In this document: piece after piece, positions 19,380 through 26,943 of the stretch
Position numbering within the stretch: the first letter of the stretch is position 1
How the letters are laid out: each line of letters starts with the position of its first letter
DNA from: Pseudohongiella sp.
GTDB taxonomy: Bacteria; Pseudomonadota; Gammaproteobacteria; Pseudomonadales; Pseudohongiellaceae
DNA length: 45,639 nt
NCBI GenBank assembly: GCA_013204155.1
Contig: JABMOK010000181.1
Location: 1-45,639 of the forward strand
Reading direction: 5' to 3'
The notes under the pieces: model-generated
The model's database searches: none
The model's input: only the letters and a program-made list of their open reading frames with translations
What the model was told of the DNA's origin: nothing
Made by a program: the position numbers and the translations under genes

Positions 19380-19438
19380 TAACCAGTAGCCACCCAGGGA
19401 TTGAGGAAAAAAGCAGGCGTCATTTTACCTACAGCTTG

Positions 19439-19453
19439 TGCTATTTAATAGCA
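19439..19453 (-). promoter_or_regulatory. Palindrome upstream of gcvT, possible operator or promoter part
   Basis: TGCTATTTAATAGCA is a perfect 15-base palindrome between the DUF5916 gene and gcvT. It contains a TATTAAA-like -10 on the minus strand. Role inferred only. Confidence 0.3.
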
Positions 19454-19513
19454 GTACTTGGCAATAGGATTCGAACACTTGCAGATTCTTGATCCAGCCC
19501 TGCTTCAGCCGGT

Positions 19514-21766
19514 TTATGGCAGCCAGGCATAGCTGAATTTGGCGAAGAGAGTGCGATTGGTTTTCTCTACCGTGTCATAGGCATCGTCCTGAAAACCGGC
19601 ATCGGAGTAACCGATAAAGAAGCGGGTAGCGGCGTTCACCTTGTAGCTGTACAGCAGTTGAGTAGTGAGTTCCTTGCTTTTCTGTTGCACGGCTTTGATA
19701 TACAAATCCTGATTGCGCTCATTGTCGGTGTATTGCAGGGTAAATCGGAGAAAGCTGCGGGCACTGAATTGGTAAGTAGTTTTGAGGTCAGTCAGGTTGG
19801 CGGTAAACAGTCTTCCGCCATCGACGTCGAACTGTTGCAGCGTGTGGCGTAAATTTAGTTGCATATGGGTGCCCCAAAGATAATTGATACTCGGGCCATA
19901 ACGCCGGGAATGGCCGATTCGGGTGTTGGCAAAATCAACCACGTCCTCATAGCGTATTTGACTGCTGACCCTGAGATTGGCGGTGGGGGTGAAGCCGATA
20001 ACGATCTGATTAAACTGCTCATCGAAATATTTGCCATTCCAGTAGGTTTCACTGCCGCCAAACAGGCCATTGAGAAAGGACTGCTTCGGCCCGTTCATAT
20101 TCAGGAACAATTCGAGCTCTTCCTCTAACTGAAGGCCAGATTGATCTTCCGTTCGGTCGTAATCGAGCGCTACCCGAATGCGGCTAAAGAAATCCTCTCC
20201 ATCGCCACGCCAGGTCCGCCCCACTGTGGTTACGATGAATTTATAGTCGACGCGATTGATAAAGCCGAGGTCGGCGCGAAAATCTGTTCCCGCGTCGGTG
20301 TAGCCAACCCGCCAATCCCAGAAGCGATCGTTGTGGTTGTATTCAATTCTATGACTGCTGTCACTCAGGCTACTCGCCTGGTTATAGCGGTCCTGAATCA
20401 GTGTTGGATAGTCGGAGCTGGAATGCATGCTCTGAATCGAAATCGTATCTTGATCTGTTGGACGCAATGCCGCGTCGATGCTGGTGACGGTATTGTTGTA
20501 ACCCTGGGCGCTGCGGTCGGTTATCACGGCGCCAAGGGTGGAGTTGTTAAAAATATCGATGCGGTAGCGGCCAATGGCGACTTTGCTTTCTTCTTCGCCC
20601 AGAGAAGCCACGCGGGAACTCAGGCTGCCCGGGATCAGGAAGCTGGTGTTGGTATCGTTCGCGGCAAGCAGGCCATAGGTGTGATCACCGCTTTTGCCGG
20701 TGAGTTTAAGGCCGTAGTCTGGATCGGAAATATTTCGCGTGTGCACCAGGTTCTCGAAGGTATCGAAGTAGTCGGCCCCGTCGAGGAAGAATGTTCGGCG
20801 TTCAGGAAAGAACAGGCTGAAGGTATTGTTGATAGTTAACTGTGCGCTATCTGCCTCCACCTGAGAAAAATCCGGATTCACGGTAGCATTCAGATACAGG
20901 TCTTGGGTAATTCCCCAGCGGATATCCACGCTGCCTTCGGGATCGATACCGTCGCCATCCCAATCCCCCACGGCAGGGTTGCGATTCTCTACGGCGGTGC
21001 TCGTCAGGGTGGGGATTATCTCAAGATTTCTACTGGCCTCCAAATTATCAAAGCCCCTGAGTTTACCTATCTGACAGAGATAGCAGGAAATATCTCTGTC
21101 TCTTCGATTGCTGGAAATTCGATTACCTCTACTGCGGGGATGGCTCCGTAACAGATCGATTCCCCAGGTCTGTGCACCATCACTGGGAGAGAAACGTAAT
21201 TGTTTTAGCGGCAGGGCCAGCTCCACCACATGACCGGTCTCGTTGATTTGGCCTGCACTGTCCCAAATTCCATTCCATGCCGTATCTTCACGCCCGTTCA
21301 CTTGATCAAAGATGGCATCTCCTTGTACGCCAAAGGGATTGATAAAGAATTCGAAGGCACGGCGTTCGTCATTAAAGGTGTCCAGTACGATGGCAACCCA
21401 GTCATCATCCCACATGCTGTCGCGGTCTCGATAGACGGCGCGAATCTGGTTCGGATCATTATCATGGGCGATAAAGGCTACATACAGAACTTCTCCGTCT
21501 TCCATCAACAGAGCTTCTGCTTCTACATCGGCCGTGACGTTGTCGCGAGGATTTATTTCAATATTTATCGATACCCGGGTTGCTTGGCTCCATTCGCCTT
21601 CGTCGATTTGGCCATCGATGCGTGGTTCTGTGCTAATTCTGGGAATATCGTAGGTGGTAAGGGATTGGGCATTGATCTGCTCTAGCCCCGAGAAGGTCAG
21701 TATTGCTGCCGTTAGTAACAAGAGGATAGCAGCGCGGGTCGACGGGGGGGGAGAAGATAATTCCAT
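19514..21766 (-). CDS. DUF5916 / CBM9-like outer-membrane protein
   Basis: A 750-residue exported protein. It has a signal peptide ending near INAQS (about residue 34), a CBM9-like beta-sandwich (about 40-220: RIDGQIDEGEWSQATR, VLYVAFIAHDND, WDDDWVAIVLDTF) and then a DUF5916 part (VNPDFSQVEADSAQLTIN, FFPERRTFFLDG). The C-terminal half is rich in amphipathic strands and ends in aromatic residues (FSYAWLP), as in beta-barrels. Members are found in marine bacteria and are thought to sit in the outer membrane with sugar- or polymer-related roles, unproven. It is a single gene with a gap of 247 bases upstream, and is on the same strand as gcvTHP downstream. Confidence 0.85.
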   Translation of the reverse strand: MELSSPPPSTRAAILLLLTAAILTFSGLEQINAQSLTTYDIPRISTEPRIDGQIDEGEWSQATRVSINIEINPRDNVTADVEAEALLMEDGEVLYVAFIAHDNDPNQIRAVYRDRDSMWDDDWVAIVLDTFNDERRAFEFFINPFGVQGDAIFDQVNGREDTAWNGIWDSAGQINETGHVVELALPLKQLRFSPSDGAQTWGIDLLRSHPRSRGNRISSNRRDRDISCYLCQIGKLRGFDNLEASRNLEIIPTLTSTAVENRNPAVGDWDGDGIDPEGSVDIRWGITQDLYLNATVNPDFSQVEADSAQLTINNTFSLFFPERRTFFLDGADYFDTFENLVHTRNISDPDYGLKLTGKSGDHTYGLLAANDTNTSFLIPGSLSSRVASLGEEESKVAIGRYRIDIFNNSTLGAVITDRSAQGYNNTVTSIDAALRPTDQDTISIQSMHSSSDYPTLIQDRYNQASSLSDSSHRIEYNHNDRFWDWRVGYTDAGTDFRADLGFINRVDYKFIVTTVGRTWRGDGEDFFSRIRVALDYDRTEDQSGLQLEEELELFLNMNGPKQSFLNGLFGGSETYWNGKYFDEQFNQIVIGFTPTANLRVSSQIRYEDVVDFANTRIGHSRRYGPSINYLWGTHMQLNLRHTLQQFDVDGGRLFTANLTDLKTTYQFSARSFLRFTLQYTDNERNQDLYIKAVQQKSKELTTQLLYSYKVNAATRFFIGYSDAGFQDDAYDTVEKTNRTLFAKFSYAWLP

Positions 21767-21954
21767 TTAACTACTACTCATTGGCTGGCAAACCAGATGC
21801 AGGCAGCAGCATTAATGGATGACAGGGGCTTGTTTTAAGAAGCATCGATTATTTCATTAGATGCTGGAAACGGGAAACAGTTTCAAGACGCATACTCTTT
21901 AATAGCTAGAACATTGACGGGGACCTCGCTCACGGGTCAAAAAGGGGATGCATA

Positions 21955-21987
21955 AAAAACAGGGCGCTGTTTAACGCCCTGTTTTAG
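21955..21987 (-). terminator. Intrinsic terminator of the redoxin gene
   Basis: A perfect 11-bp stem (AAAACAGGGCG at 21956-21966 with CGCCCTGTTTT at 21975-21985) and an 8-base loop. On the minus strand it is followed by a TTTTTTA run, placing it about 27 bases after the redoxin stop. Confidence 0.9.
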
Positions 21988-22013
21988 TTTTTCAAGTGCT
22001 TGTGAACTTACCG

Positions 22014-22601
22014 TTATAATTTGGCAGCCGCTTCGAGAACATCTTCGAACGGAGGCCGGTCCTGATAACGCTCTTCAGCGAACTTCGCTTTGATAACACC
22101 CTCGGGATCAAGCAGGAATATACCGGGGTAAGGAATTCCGTACACACGGTGTCCTGGCTCATAGTCCAGATTGCGGATACCCAGGGCATTCACGTGCTTA
22201 ACATTTTCATCGTGCAGCAGGGTAAATTCTATTTCCTGATCTTCTTCGACGGTCTTTAAAAACTCGACCGGGTCATAGGTAATGGCAACAACGGATATGC
22301 CCATTGCTTCAAACTGGTCGCTTATCTCTGTCAGCTGCACGAGCTGAGCTTTACAGAAGGGTCACCAGTCGAAGGAGCGGCTCAACATAAAGAGCATCCC
22401 CTTTTCGCCTTTTAGGTCATCAAATGTACGGACCTTCCCGTCCTGATCCTGAGCTGAGATATCAATAATCGAAGCCCCTACGGGGAAGTCTGGTGCCCAG
22501 ACAAAATCCTGTGCCATGGAAAGCTGAAAAGTCCCCAGCAGAATCAGGGAGAGCAATATTTTGCTCAACCGTCCTGTGGATGGGTGTTGATTAAGCTTCA
22601 T
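22014..22601 (-). CDS. Periplasmic redoxin (AhpC/TSA-like), probable selenoprotein with in-frame TGA
   Basis: A thioredoxin-fold peroxiredoxin-like protein of 195 residues. Residues 1-30 are a signal peptide (KILLSLILLGTFQLSMAQ), so it acts in the periplasm or on its membrane. The domain reads DISAQDQDGKVRTFDDL, LSRSFDW, then TGA at 22362-22364, then PFCKAQLVQL, ISVVAITYDPVEFL and YPGIFLLDPEGVI. The TGA (codon 80) falls exactly where relatives have the first Cys of CPFC, the redox site; Cys83 is kept. The frame is open and conserved-looking on both sides. A hairpin downstream fits a bacterial SECIS. The best reading is selenocysteine insertion; a nonsense mutation of TGT/TGC is the alternative. 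Single gene with its own terminator. Confidence 0.85.
22326..22358 (-). promoter_or_regulatory. Candidate bacterial SECIS element
   Basis: On the minus strand, right after the TGA, TCAGCT (22347-22342) pairs with AGCTGA (22336-22331) around the 5-base loop CGTGC. An outer stem TTCTG/CAGAG is separated from it by a 6-base bulge on the 5' side. The loop begins 21 bases after TGA and has G in its second position. Known bacterial SECIS rules ask for a small loop with G in the first two positions, about 16-37 bases after UGA. All are met. It lies inside the coding frame, as in bacteria. Confidence 0.7.
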
Positions 22602-22789
22602 GCAAAACCTCGTTTAGTATGTTTATTTAATAAATTCAATTGATTAGATCAACGATGCATTAAGGGGCAACGGCCTAATTGACCCAGGCCCCGTCTTATA
22701 TAACCGGCAAAGTGAGAGTTTTATTGCAATACCCGAGCAAAAACGGCTTTAAAACTACCGGATAAACATTCAAAGTGAGTGAATCGATC

Positions 22790-22821
22790 TTTGTGTCGTT
22801 GTATTTCCGGTGACACAAAGA
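22790..22821 (-). other. Hairpin after lepB
   Basis: CTTTGTGTC and GACACAAAG form a perfect 9-bp stem with a 14-base loop 24 bases after the lepB stop. It has no T-tract, so it may be a weak terminator or 3' stabilising hairpin. The rest of the gap to the redoxin start (22602-22789) must hold that gene's promoter; none is clear. Confidence 0.45.
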
Positions 22822-22844
22822 CGATAAGCTCAGTCATTGATCAA

Positions 22845-23543
22845 CTAATCGTCGATACTTGCAAGGAATCTCTCGCCCCGAGGCAGGTAGCTATTGTCGC
22901 TATCCAATGAAAAAACCACAGAGCTGGAGCGCGCGATAATCTCCTCTCTGGGGATAAAGCTGTAAACCCGGCTGTCGGCGCTATTGTCGCGGTTATCGCC
23001 GAGCACAAAATACTGTCTTTCCGGCACTATTGTTGGGCCATAGCTTCTGCTGGTGCGACTGACGTATCGGCTTGAAAGCCTTGCTTTGTGGGCCATATCG
23101 GGTAACTCCTCGAGAATTATTACGGAGTCCTCATCTTTGGAAAGAATCTCATAGTTTGCGGGCTCGCCATTGATGACCAGGGCATTGTTCTGCATATAGA
23201 TGGTATCGCCGGGGATACCTACTATGCGCTTAACCAGACGTTTCCCTGCCTTCTTGGAGTCAATGATAATGACATCCCCACGAGAAGGATCGGACAATTC
23301 GGCCAGGGAAATTTCCGTGAAGGGTATTTTCACGTCATAGGCCAGTTTGTTAATCCAGACCTTATCGCCGTCCAGTAGCGAGGGCTGCATTGAAGCGCCG
23401 GAAATGGAACTTAAATCGGCGATCGCGCTCTTAAAAAACACGATACAGAACAACAGCAGGAAGAATTGACGATTCTCCCTCCAAAAAAGCCTGAGATTGG
23501 TGTAAATACGCTCTGAAATATTGGATTTATCAAACTTATTCAT
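22845..23543 (-). CDS. lepB: Signal peptidase I
   Basis: Inner-membrane S26 peptidase that removes signal peptides from exported proteins. It has 232 residues with one N-terminal membrane helix (about 27-44, FFLLLFCIVFFKSAIADL). The catalytic Ser is in SGASMQPSLLDGD, the catalytic Lys in GKRLVKRIVGIPGD, and the C-terminal block is VLGDNRDNSADSR. E. coli LepB is longer and has two membrane helices; this short single-anchor form is common for second or lone copies. No lepA or rnc is near, so it may be an additional signal peptidase. GAGG lies 9 bases before the ATG. Confidence 0.94.
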   Translation of the reverse strand: MNKFDKSNISERIYTNLRLFWRENRQFFLLLFCIVFFKSAIADLSSISGASMQPSLLDGDKVWINKLAYDVKIPFTEISLAELSDPSRGDVIIIDSKKAGKRLVKRIVGIPGDTIYMQNNALVINGEPANYEILSKDEDSVIILEELPDMAHKARLSSRYVSRTSRSYGPTIVPERQYFVLGDNRDNSADSRVYSFIPREEIIARSSSVVFSLDSDNSYLPRGERFLASIDD

Positions 23544-23918
23544 GAAACTACCCTCGGTTCTTGCTCTAAACTAGCGAGCTAGAGGCGTTATGTCAATTGG
23601 CTTGAGCCTGCTGGTTATACTCAGCAGGGGAATGACTCAGCACCTACCGGTAGTGGTAAGACACTCGCCAGCCGGGAGCGCTTTTCAGAAGTTTGTTGGG
23701 CAGCGAGTCATTTGCTCCACCATGGCGGACATTATTAATCGCGCTGAGGAATGGCATTCTTCGTGGCGGAAGACTCATGGCGGGAGTTGGTGCAGAGCAG
23801 TTCGCTTTTCTGGAACCGTCGATTTAGCCGCTATTTGGCTGCTAGCCATTGGGGGACTATAGATAATGCCGCATAGAATTGGCGCCACTTTAAATTTCCG
23901 GATACGAAGCGGCAAATT

Positions 23919-23951
23919 AAAAACCCCGTTATTGCGCGAGGCAATAACGGG
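23919..23951 (-). terminator. Intrinsic terminator of the candidate RNA
   Basis: CCCGTTATTGC and GCAATAACGGG form a perfect 11-bp stem with a 5-base loop. On the minus strand it is followed by G and a TTTTT run. There is no T-run on the plus side, so it works on the minus strand. It may end either the candidate RNA or the transcript of the DUF6164 gene. Confidence 0.85.
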
Positions 23952-24044
23952 ATGTCCTGCTTGTGGGAGCGAAGGAATCTCGACGCAAATCGATGACTCC
24001 CCTCCAATCACTCATGCAATTAGATAGAGTAACTGGAGGCTCCC
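23919..24044 (-). ncRNA. Candidate structured RNA: three-way junction plus terminator
   Basis: Minus-strand RNA model of about 126 bases. A closing stem GGGAGC (24044-24039) pairs with GCTCCC (23970-23965). Inside are hairpin 1 (24038-24002, 12 bp, 13-base loop) and hairpin 2 (24000-23974, GGAGTC + TCGA arms, one bulged base, 6-base loop), with only a few unpaired junction bases. A 13-base linker then leads to a terminator. Three stem pairs are G-U on the minus strand and A-C mismatches on the plus strand, so the fold fits only minus-strand transcription. I do not recognise the family. The rest of the 23544-24220 gap holds the lepB promoter region and no convincing gene. A 28-residue leader frame starting at 24015 is a possible alternative. 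Confidence 0.55.
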
Positions 24045-24220
24045 TTAATAGATTGACTATAGATGGGATCACCTCCTTTTTTGCTGTCAGGGTAGCCATG
24101 ATTGCCAGGAAGTTTCCCCTGTTAAAACTGCTAGCAAATGCCTGACGATTTTATATAACACATCCATGCTGCTGTAAAGCATGCTTGTGTTGAAGGCAGA
24201 GCGTGGATAACAGGCCTGGT

Positions 24221-24580
24221 CTAGAACGAGAGGAAAATCAGCATGGACAGATACAGCACCAAGCCAATCAGGATTAAGTGAACGGTAAAGCGGAAAGGGC
24301 GCTCACTAAAGCTTTGCCACATTGTTTTCGCTTCACCTCTTCCACGGCGAGATGCGTATTCCTGACGTATGCGTTGGCCACGCTGCGCCTGATACCCATC
24401 TAACAGCTCTCTAGCGAGATCAAATTGGTCCTGCCGCTTCAGCCAGAGGGCGGGCAAAGAGATTCCCCAGTTTCCGCCAGAGGTTTCAAAGAATTCTATT
24501 TCATTCGTATTCAGCAATTCCCGCACTTCTTCCGCTTCATCTTCCGGGACACCGCGCATTCGAAACAAGAGTTTTGACAT
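24221..24580 (-). CDS. DUF6164 family small membrane protein
   Basis: A 119-residue protein seen in many gammaproteobacteria, function unknown. The N-terminal part has a ferredoxin-like DUF2007-type look (KLLFRMRGVPEDEAEEVRELL, IEFFETSGGNWGISLPALWL). A basic segment (RIRQEYASRRGRGEA) and one C-terminal membrane helix (about 99-118, FTVHLILIGLVLYLSMLIF) follow. The start at 24580 is the first ATG before the conserved part. It stands alone; the structured RNA and terminator lie downstream. Confidence 0.8.
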   Translation of the reverse strand: MSKLLFRMRGVPEDEAEEVRELLNTNEIEFFETSGGNWGISLPALWLKRQDQFDLARELLDGYQAQRGQRIRQEYASRRGRGEAKTMWQSFSERPFRFTVHLILIGLVLYLSMLIFLSF

Positions 24581-24744
24581 ACAGGTTGAGTAATTTCCGA
24601 GTGCGTAGCTTGAGTTGCTGTTAGCGTGCCAACGGGCATGCTACCTTTAAGCCGCTAATGTGTAAATTGGATTTAGCTGAAGTACAACATTGTAGCGGCC
24701 CGGCTGGAGTCTGATGGCGGACGTGCGTATCGGGCGGGGCGCGT

Positions 24745-24819
24745 CGTAGTCAGGGAGCTGGTAGTCAGGGAGCTGGTAGTTAGGAAACCGGTAGTTAGGA
24801 AACTGGCAGTTAGGAAACT
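24745..24819 (+). repeat. 15-bp tandem repeat array upstream of the TraB/GumN gene
   Basis: Five 15-base units in a row: two of the GGTAGTCAGGGAGCT type, three of the GGTAGTTAGGAAACT type, then a diverged sixth (ATCGAGTCGTTAGGC). It ends about 45 bases before the ATG at 24866, so copy number could move or carry promoter elements. Seen directly. Confidence 0.9.
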
Positions 24820-24865
24820 ATCGAGTCGTTAGGCGATCAACGGGAGCAATTTGAGGGAGGTCGGA

Positions 24866-25789
24866 ATGGAAAATACGAATTGTGGAAATAGATGGATGTG
24901 CGTATTTCATCGTCGCGTTCTAACAGTGAGCATTGTTTTTGCATGTACTGTTCTGCTAAATATTTTTCTTGCAACTCACGTGCTTGCCGACACATCGGTC
25001 TGGTCAGTGACATCTGGAAGCAACACGGTTTACCTCGGGGGGACAGTACATTTACTGCGCCCCAGTGACTACCCCTTGCCTGAAGAGTATGAGCAAGCCT
25101 ATCAGAGGGCATCGAAAATTTATTTTGAAACCGATATTAGTTCGATGACCGATCTCTCCGTGCAAACGCAAATGTTGCAGCAGCTTACTTACCGTGATGA
25201 GCGAACATTGAAGACAGTGTTGAACGAAGAAGCCTACACAGCTTTAGCAGAATATGCGGCGACGGCTGGCATGCCCCTTATGATGCTGGAAAAATTTAAG
25301 CCTGGACTATTGATTAGCATTTTTCAATTGCTGGAATTTCAGCGTATGGGATTTACACCTCAGGGGGTGGATACCTATTTCAATAGCCGCGCTATCGGCG
25401 ATGCTAAAGCACTGGGTCAGTTGGAAACCGTCCAGGAACAGATCGGGTTTCTTGCGACGATGGGAGAGGGTAACGAGAGCGAATTTATCCTGTTGTCTTT
25501 GCGCGACCTGGATCAGACCGATGAACTAATGGAAGAGATGATTCGGGCATGGCGCGCCGGAGACAATAGAGAGCTATCGAAAATGTTTGTCGATGATATG
25601 AGAGCAGAAGCTCCAGAGCTCTACGACTCCCTACTATTGCAGAGAAATTTAAAGTGGCTTCCTCAGATCGATCAAATGCTGGAAGATTCAGAAACAGAAT
25701 TCGTCTTAGTGGGAGCGGCTCATCTGGTAGGTGAAACTGGCTTATTGGAGCTGTTATCAAACAAAGGCTACGACATCAGGCAGCTCTAG
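24866..25789 (+). CDS. TraB/GumN family protein
   Basis: An exported protein of the TraB/GumN (erythromycin-esterase/Tiki-like metallopeptidase superfamily) type, 307 residues. It has an N-terminal signal or anchor helix (RRVLTVSIVFACTVLLNIFLA) ending near VLADTSVW. Family marks are NTVYLGGTVHLLRPSDYPLP with GTVH near the start, a central helical part, and EFVLVGAAHLVGETGLLELL at the end. Function is unknown in bacteria; related eukaryotic Tiki proteins are metalloproteases. A TTG at 24851 is in frame, but ATG 24866 with GGGAGG 7 bases upstream is preferred. A 15-bp repeat array lies upstream. Confidence 0.9.
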   Translation: MENTNCGNRWMCVFHRRVLTVSIVFACTVLLNIFLATHVLADTSVWSVTSGSNTVYLGGTVHLLRPSDYPLPEEYEQAYQRASKIYFETDISSMTDLSVQTQMLQQLTYRDERTLKTVLNEEAYTALAEYAATAGMPLMMLEKFKPGLLISIFQLLEFQRMGFTPQGVDTYFNSRAIGDAKALGQLETVQEQIGFLATMGEGNESEFILLSLRDLDQTDELMEEMIRAWRAGDNRELSKMFVDDMRAEAPELYDSLLLQRNLKWLPQIDQMLEDSETEFVLVGAAHLVGETGLLELLSNKGYDIRQL

Positions 25790-25849
25790 CGGCCGATTTG
25801 CCGCTCGACATACGGAAACAGGCTCCCTGTTTCACAGAAGGCTCATGAA

Positions 25850-26041
25850 TTAGGCGTTGGTTTTGTGGCTCAACACGATTTGCCGAGGACCGCTGGTGGA
25901 AGTCTGGCCGCTAACACCTGAGGGAATTTCTTGAACCTTGCCGCCCGCTTTAAGAAAAGCGGTAATATGCTCTGCTAAATCTGCGCGATTACTTACAGCC
26001 GCATCTTTTTTCGATTTGTTCGCCATAAAATTCTTACTCAT
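25850..26041 (-). CDS. Small SutA-like protein
   Basis: A 63-residue basic protein. Its centre, AEHITAFLKAGGKVQEIPSG, resembles the C-terminal part of the Pseudomonas RNA-polymerase-binding regulator SutA, whose matching stretch ends in GGKVQEI. The acidic N-terminal domain of SutA is missing; here there is a Lys-rich head (NKSKKD). Starts at 26041 or 26026 are possible. A perfect TATAAT lies 18 bases upstream of the longer start. It may modulate transcription, but this is inference from one short motif. Confidence 0.6.
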   Translation of the reverse strand: MSKNFMANKSKKDAAVSNRADLAEHITAFLKAGGKVQEIPSGVSGQTSTSGPRQIVLSHKTNA

Positions 26042-26058
26042 TGCTTTGAAAGCCGGAA

Positions 26059-26064
26059 ATTATA
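26059..26064 (-). promoter_or_regulatory. -10 box of the SutA-like gene
   Basis: TATAAT on the minus strand, 18 bases before the first ATG of the small protein. No good -35 is seen at 17 bases, so recognition may depend on other features or an activator. Confidence 0.5.
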
Positions 26065-26205
26065 CAGCATTTTGCCTGTTTCAGCTAATCGGCAGCGGAA
26101 TTGATGCGGATGGGTCTGGCCCGTACCGACCCGGAGTAAGCAGAATATCAGCCAGTATTTTGAATTGCCGCGCCGATCGACAAGGCAATCGGCGCGGCAA
26201 GTGGT

Positions 26206-26523
26206 TTAGCGTGGTTTAGATCCCAGGCGCTTTCGAGGTCTTGCGTAGTACTCGGAGTAGTAATCAACAGGAAGCTCGCCGGTTAGCTCATCAAGGGAAG
26301 TTCCATAGATGACCTTCAGCTTGGCGAGTAATTCCAGGTCGAGGTGACAGCCATAGTTGCGAATGGTTTCTATATCTTCCAATTGCTTGCGCGATACCCC
26401 AAGCAATCTTGCGCCTTCGATCATTGAATGTCCGGCCTTCAGTCGTAAGTGCCTCACGTTCTTTTTGACGGCAACGGTGATCGGAGAAAATTTTGAAAAT
26501 TGTGCGTGACTCATAGTGTTCAT
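26206..26523 (-). CDS. Helix-turn-helix (XRE-type) regulator
   Basis: A 105-residue DNA-binding protein. The HTH is visible in VKKNVRHLRLKAGHSMIEGARLLGVSRKQLEDIET, in the order of Cro/C1-type repressors. It is followed by the family's usual YGTSLDEL end of the domain and a basic tail (RPRKRLGSKPR). No ligand or dimer domain is present. An alternate start at the inner Met (MSHAQF) is possible. Three copies of a TTTGGC half-site lie 70-100 bases upstream and may be its operator. Single gene, function unknown. Confidence 0.75.
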   Translation of the reverse strand: MNTMSHAQFSKFSPITVAVKKNVRHLRLKAGHSMIEGARLLGVSRKQLEDIETIRNYGCHLDLELLAKLKVIYGTSLDELTGELPVDYYSEYYARPRKRLGSKPR

Positions 26524-26943
26524 AGTATTTCTGCTCCAGCTCGACTGGGGAATAGTGTTTTCCTGCCAGTTTTGCTTGTGTAGTCATAGTTAAATTTGGC
26601 TTTACGCCAAACCGGATTCATTTGGCGCTATTAAAAAAATAACACAATGAAGTTCAGGAGGTAATTGTTTGTCGAAATCGAGGAGAAATAGGCAAAATAT
26701 TGCGAAATCAGTCAGCGAAATTCGCCAGAATTAATATTTGAGCTTACTTTTTAGGCTTCAGATGCGGGGGAAAGGCGTGCGTTTCATTTTTGACCCGTCG
26801 TTACGGCCGGGCTTTTTGCCGGAAATTCAAGTGAGATCACGCTTCTTTACAAATTGAAACAGCGCTAGGTGTGCAGAGTGAACAAACTACTTGCGAATTG
26901 AATTCATCTGATAGAATTAGGCAGCTTTTTAGGAGAGTGAACA
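26524..26943. other. Non-coding gap
   Basis: A 420-base gap between divergent genes. It holds the TTTGGC half-sites at 26595-26626 and otherwise no gene or hairpin I can support. The isomerase ribosome site is AGGAGAG, 6 bases before ATG 26944. Confidence 0.6.
26595..26626. promoter_or_regulatory. Three alternating TTTGGC half-sites, candidate operator
   Basis: TTTGGC (26595), GCCAAA (26606) and TTTGGC (26621) give two overlapping inverted repeats with 5- and 9-base spacers, upstream of the HTH gene. The array would suit auto-regulation by the dimeric regulator. Inference only. Confidence 0.4.

Noticed and set aside
19380..19513. Glycine riboswitch before gcvT
   Set aside because: The conserved aptamer core is not visible on the minus strand.
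22014..22340. Separate short gene starting at GTG 22340
   Set aside because: It is the same frame as the upstream part after the TGA; the motif W-TGA-PFC and the hairpin favour one selenoprotein gene, and the GTG lies inside the hairpin loop.
23590..23862. Plus-strand frame of 90 codons divergent from lepB
   Set aside because: No family resemblance, odd composition, no conserved-looking segment; left as non-coding.
24066..24078. Fragment of a 16S rRNA gene
   Set aside because: Only 13 bases match; the preceding bases do not resemble the 16S 3' helix, so it is not an rRNA remnant.
23963..24145. Plus-strand 60-codon frame
   Set aside because: Lies antisense to the structured RNA and has no support other than openness.
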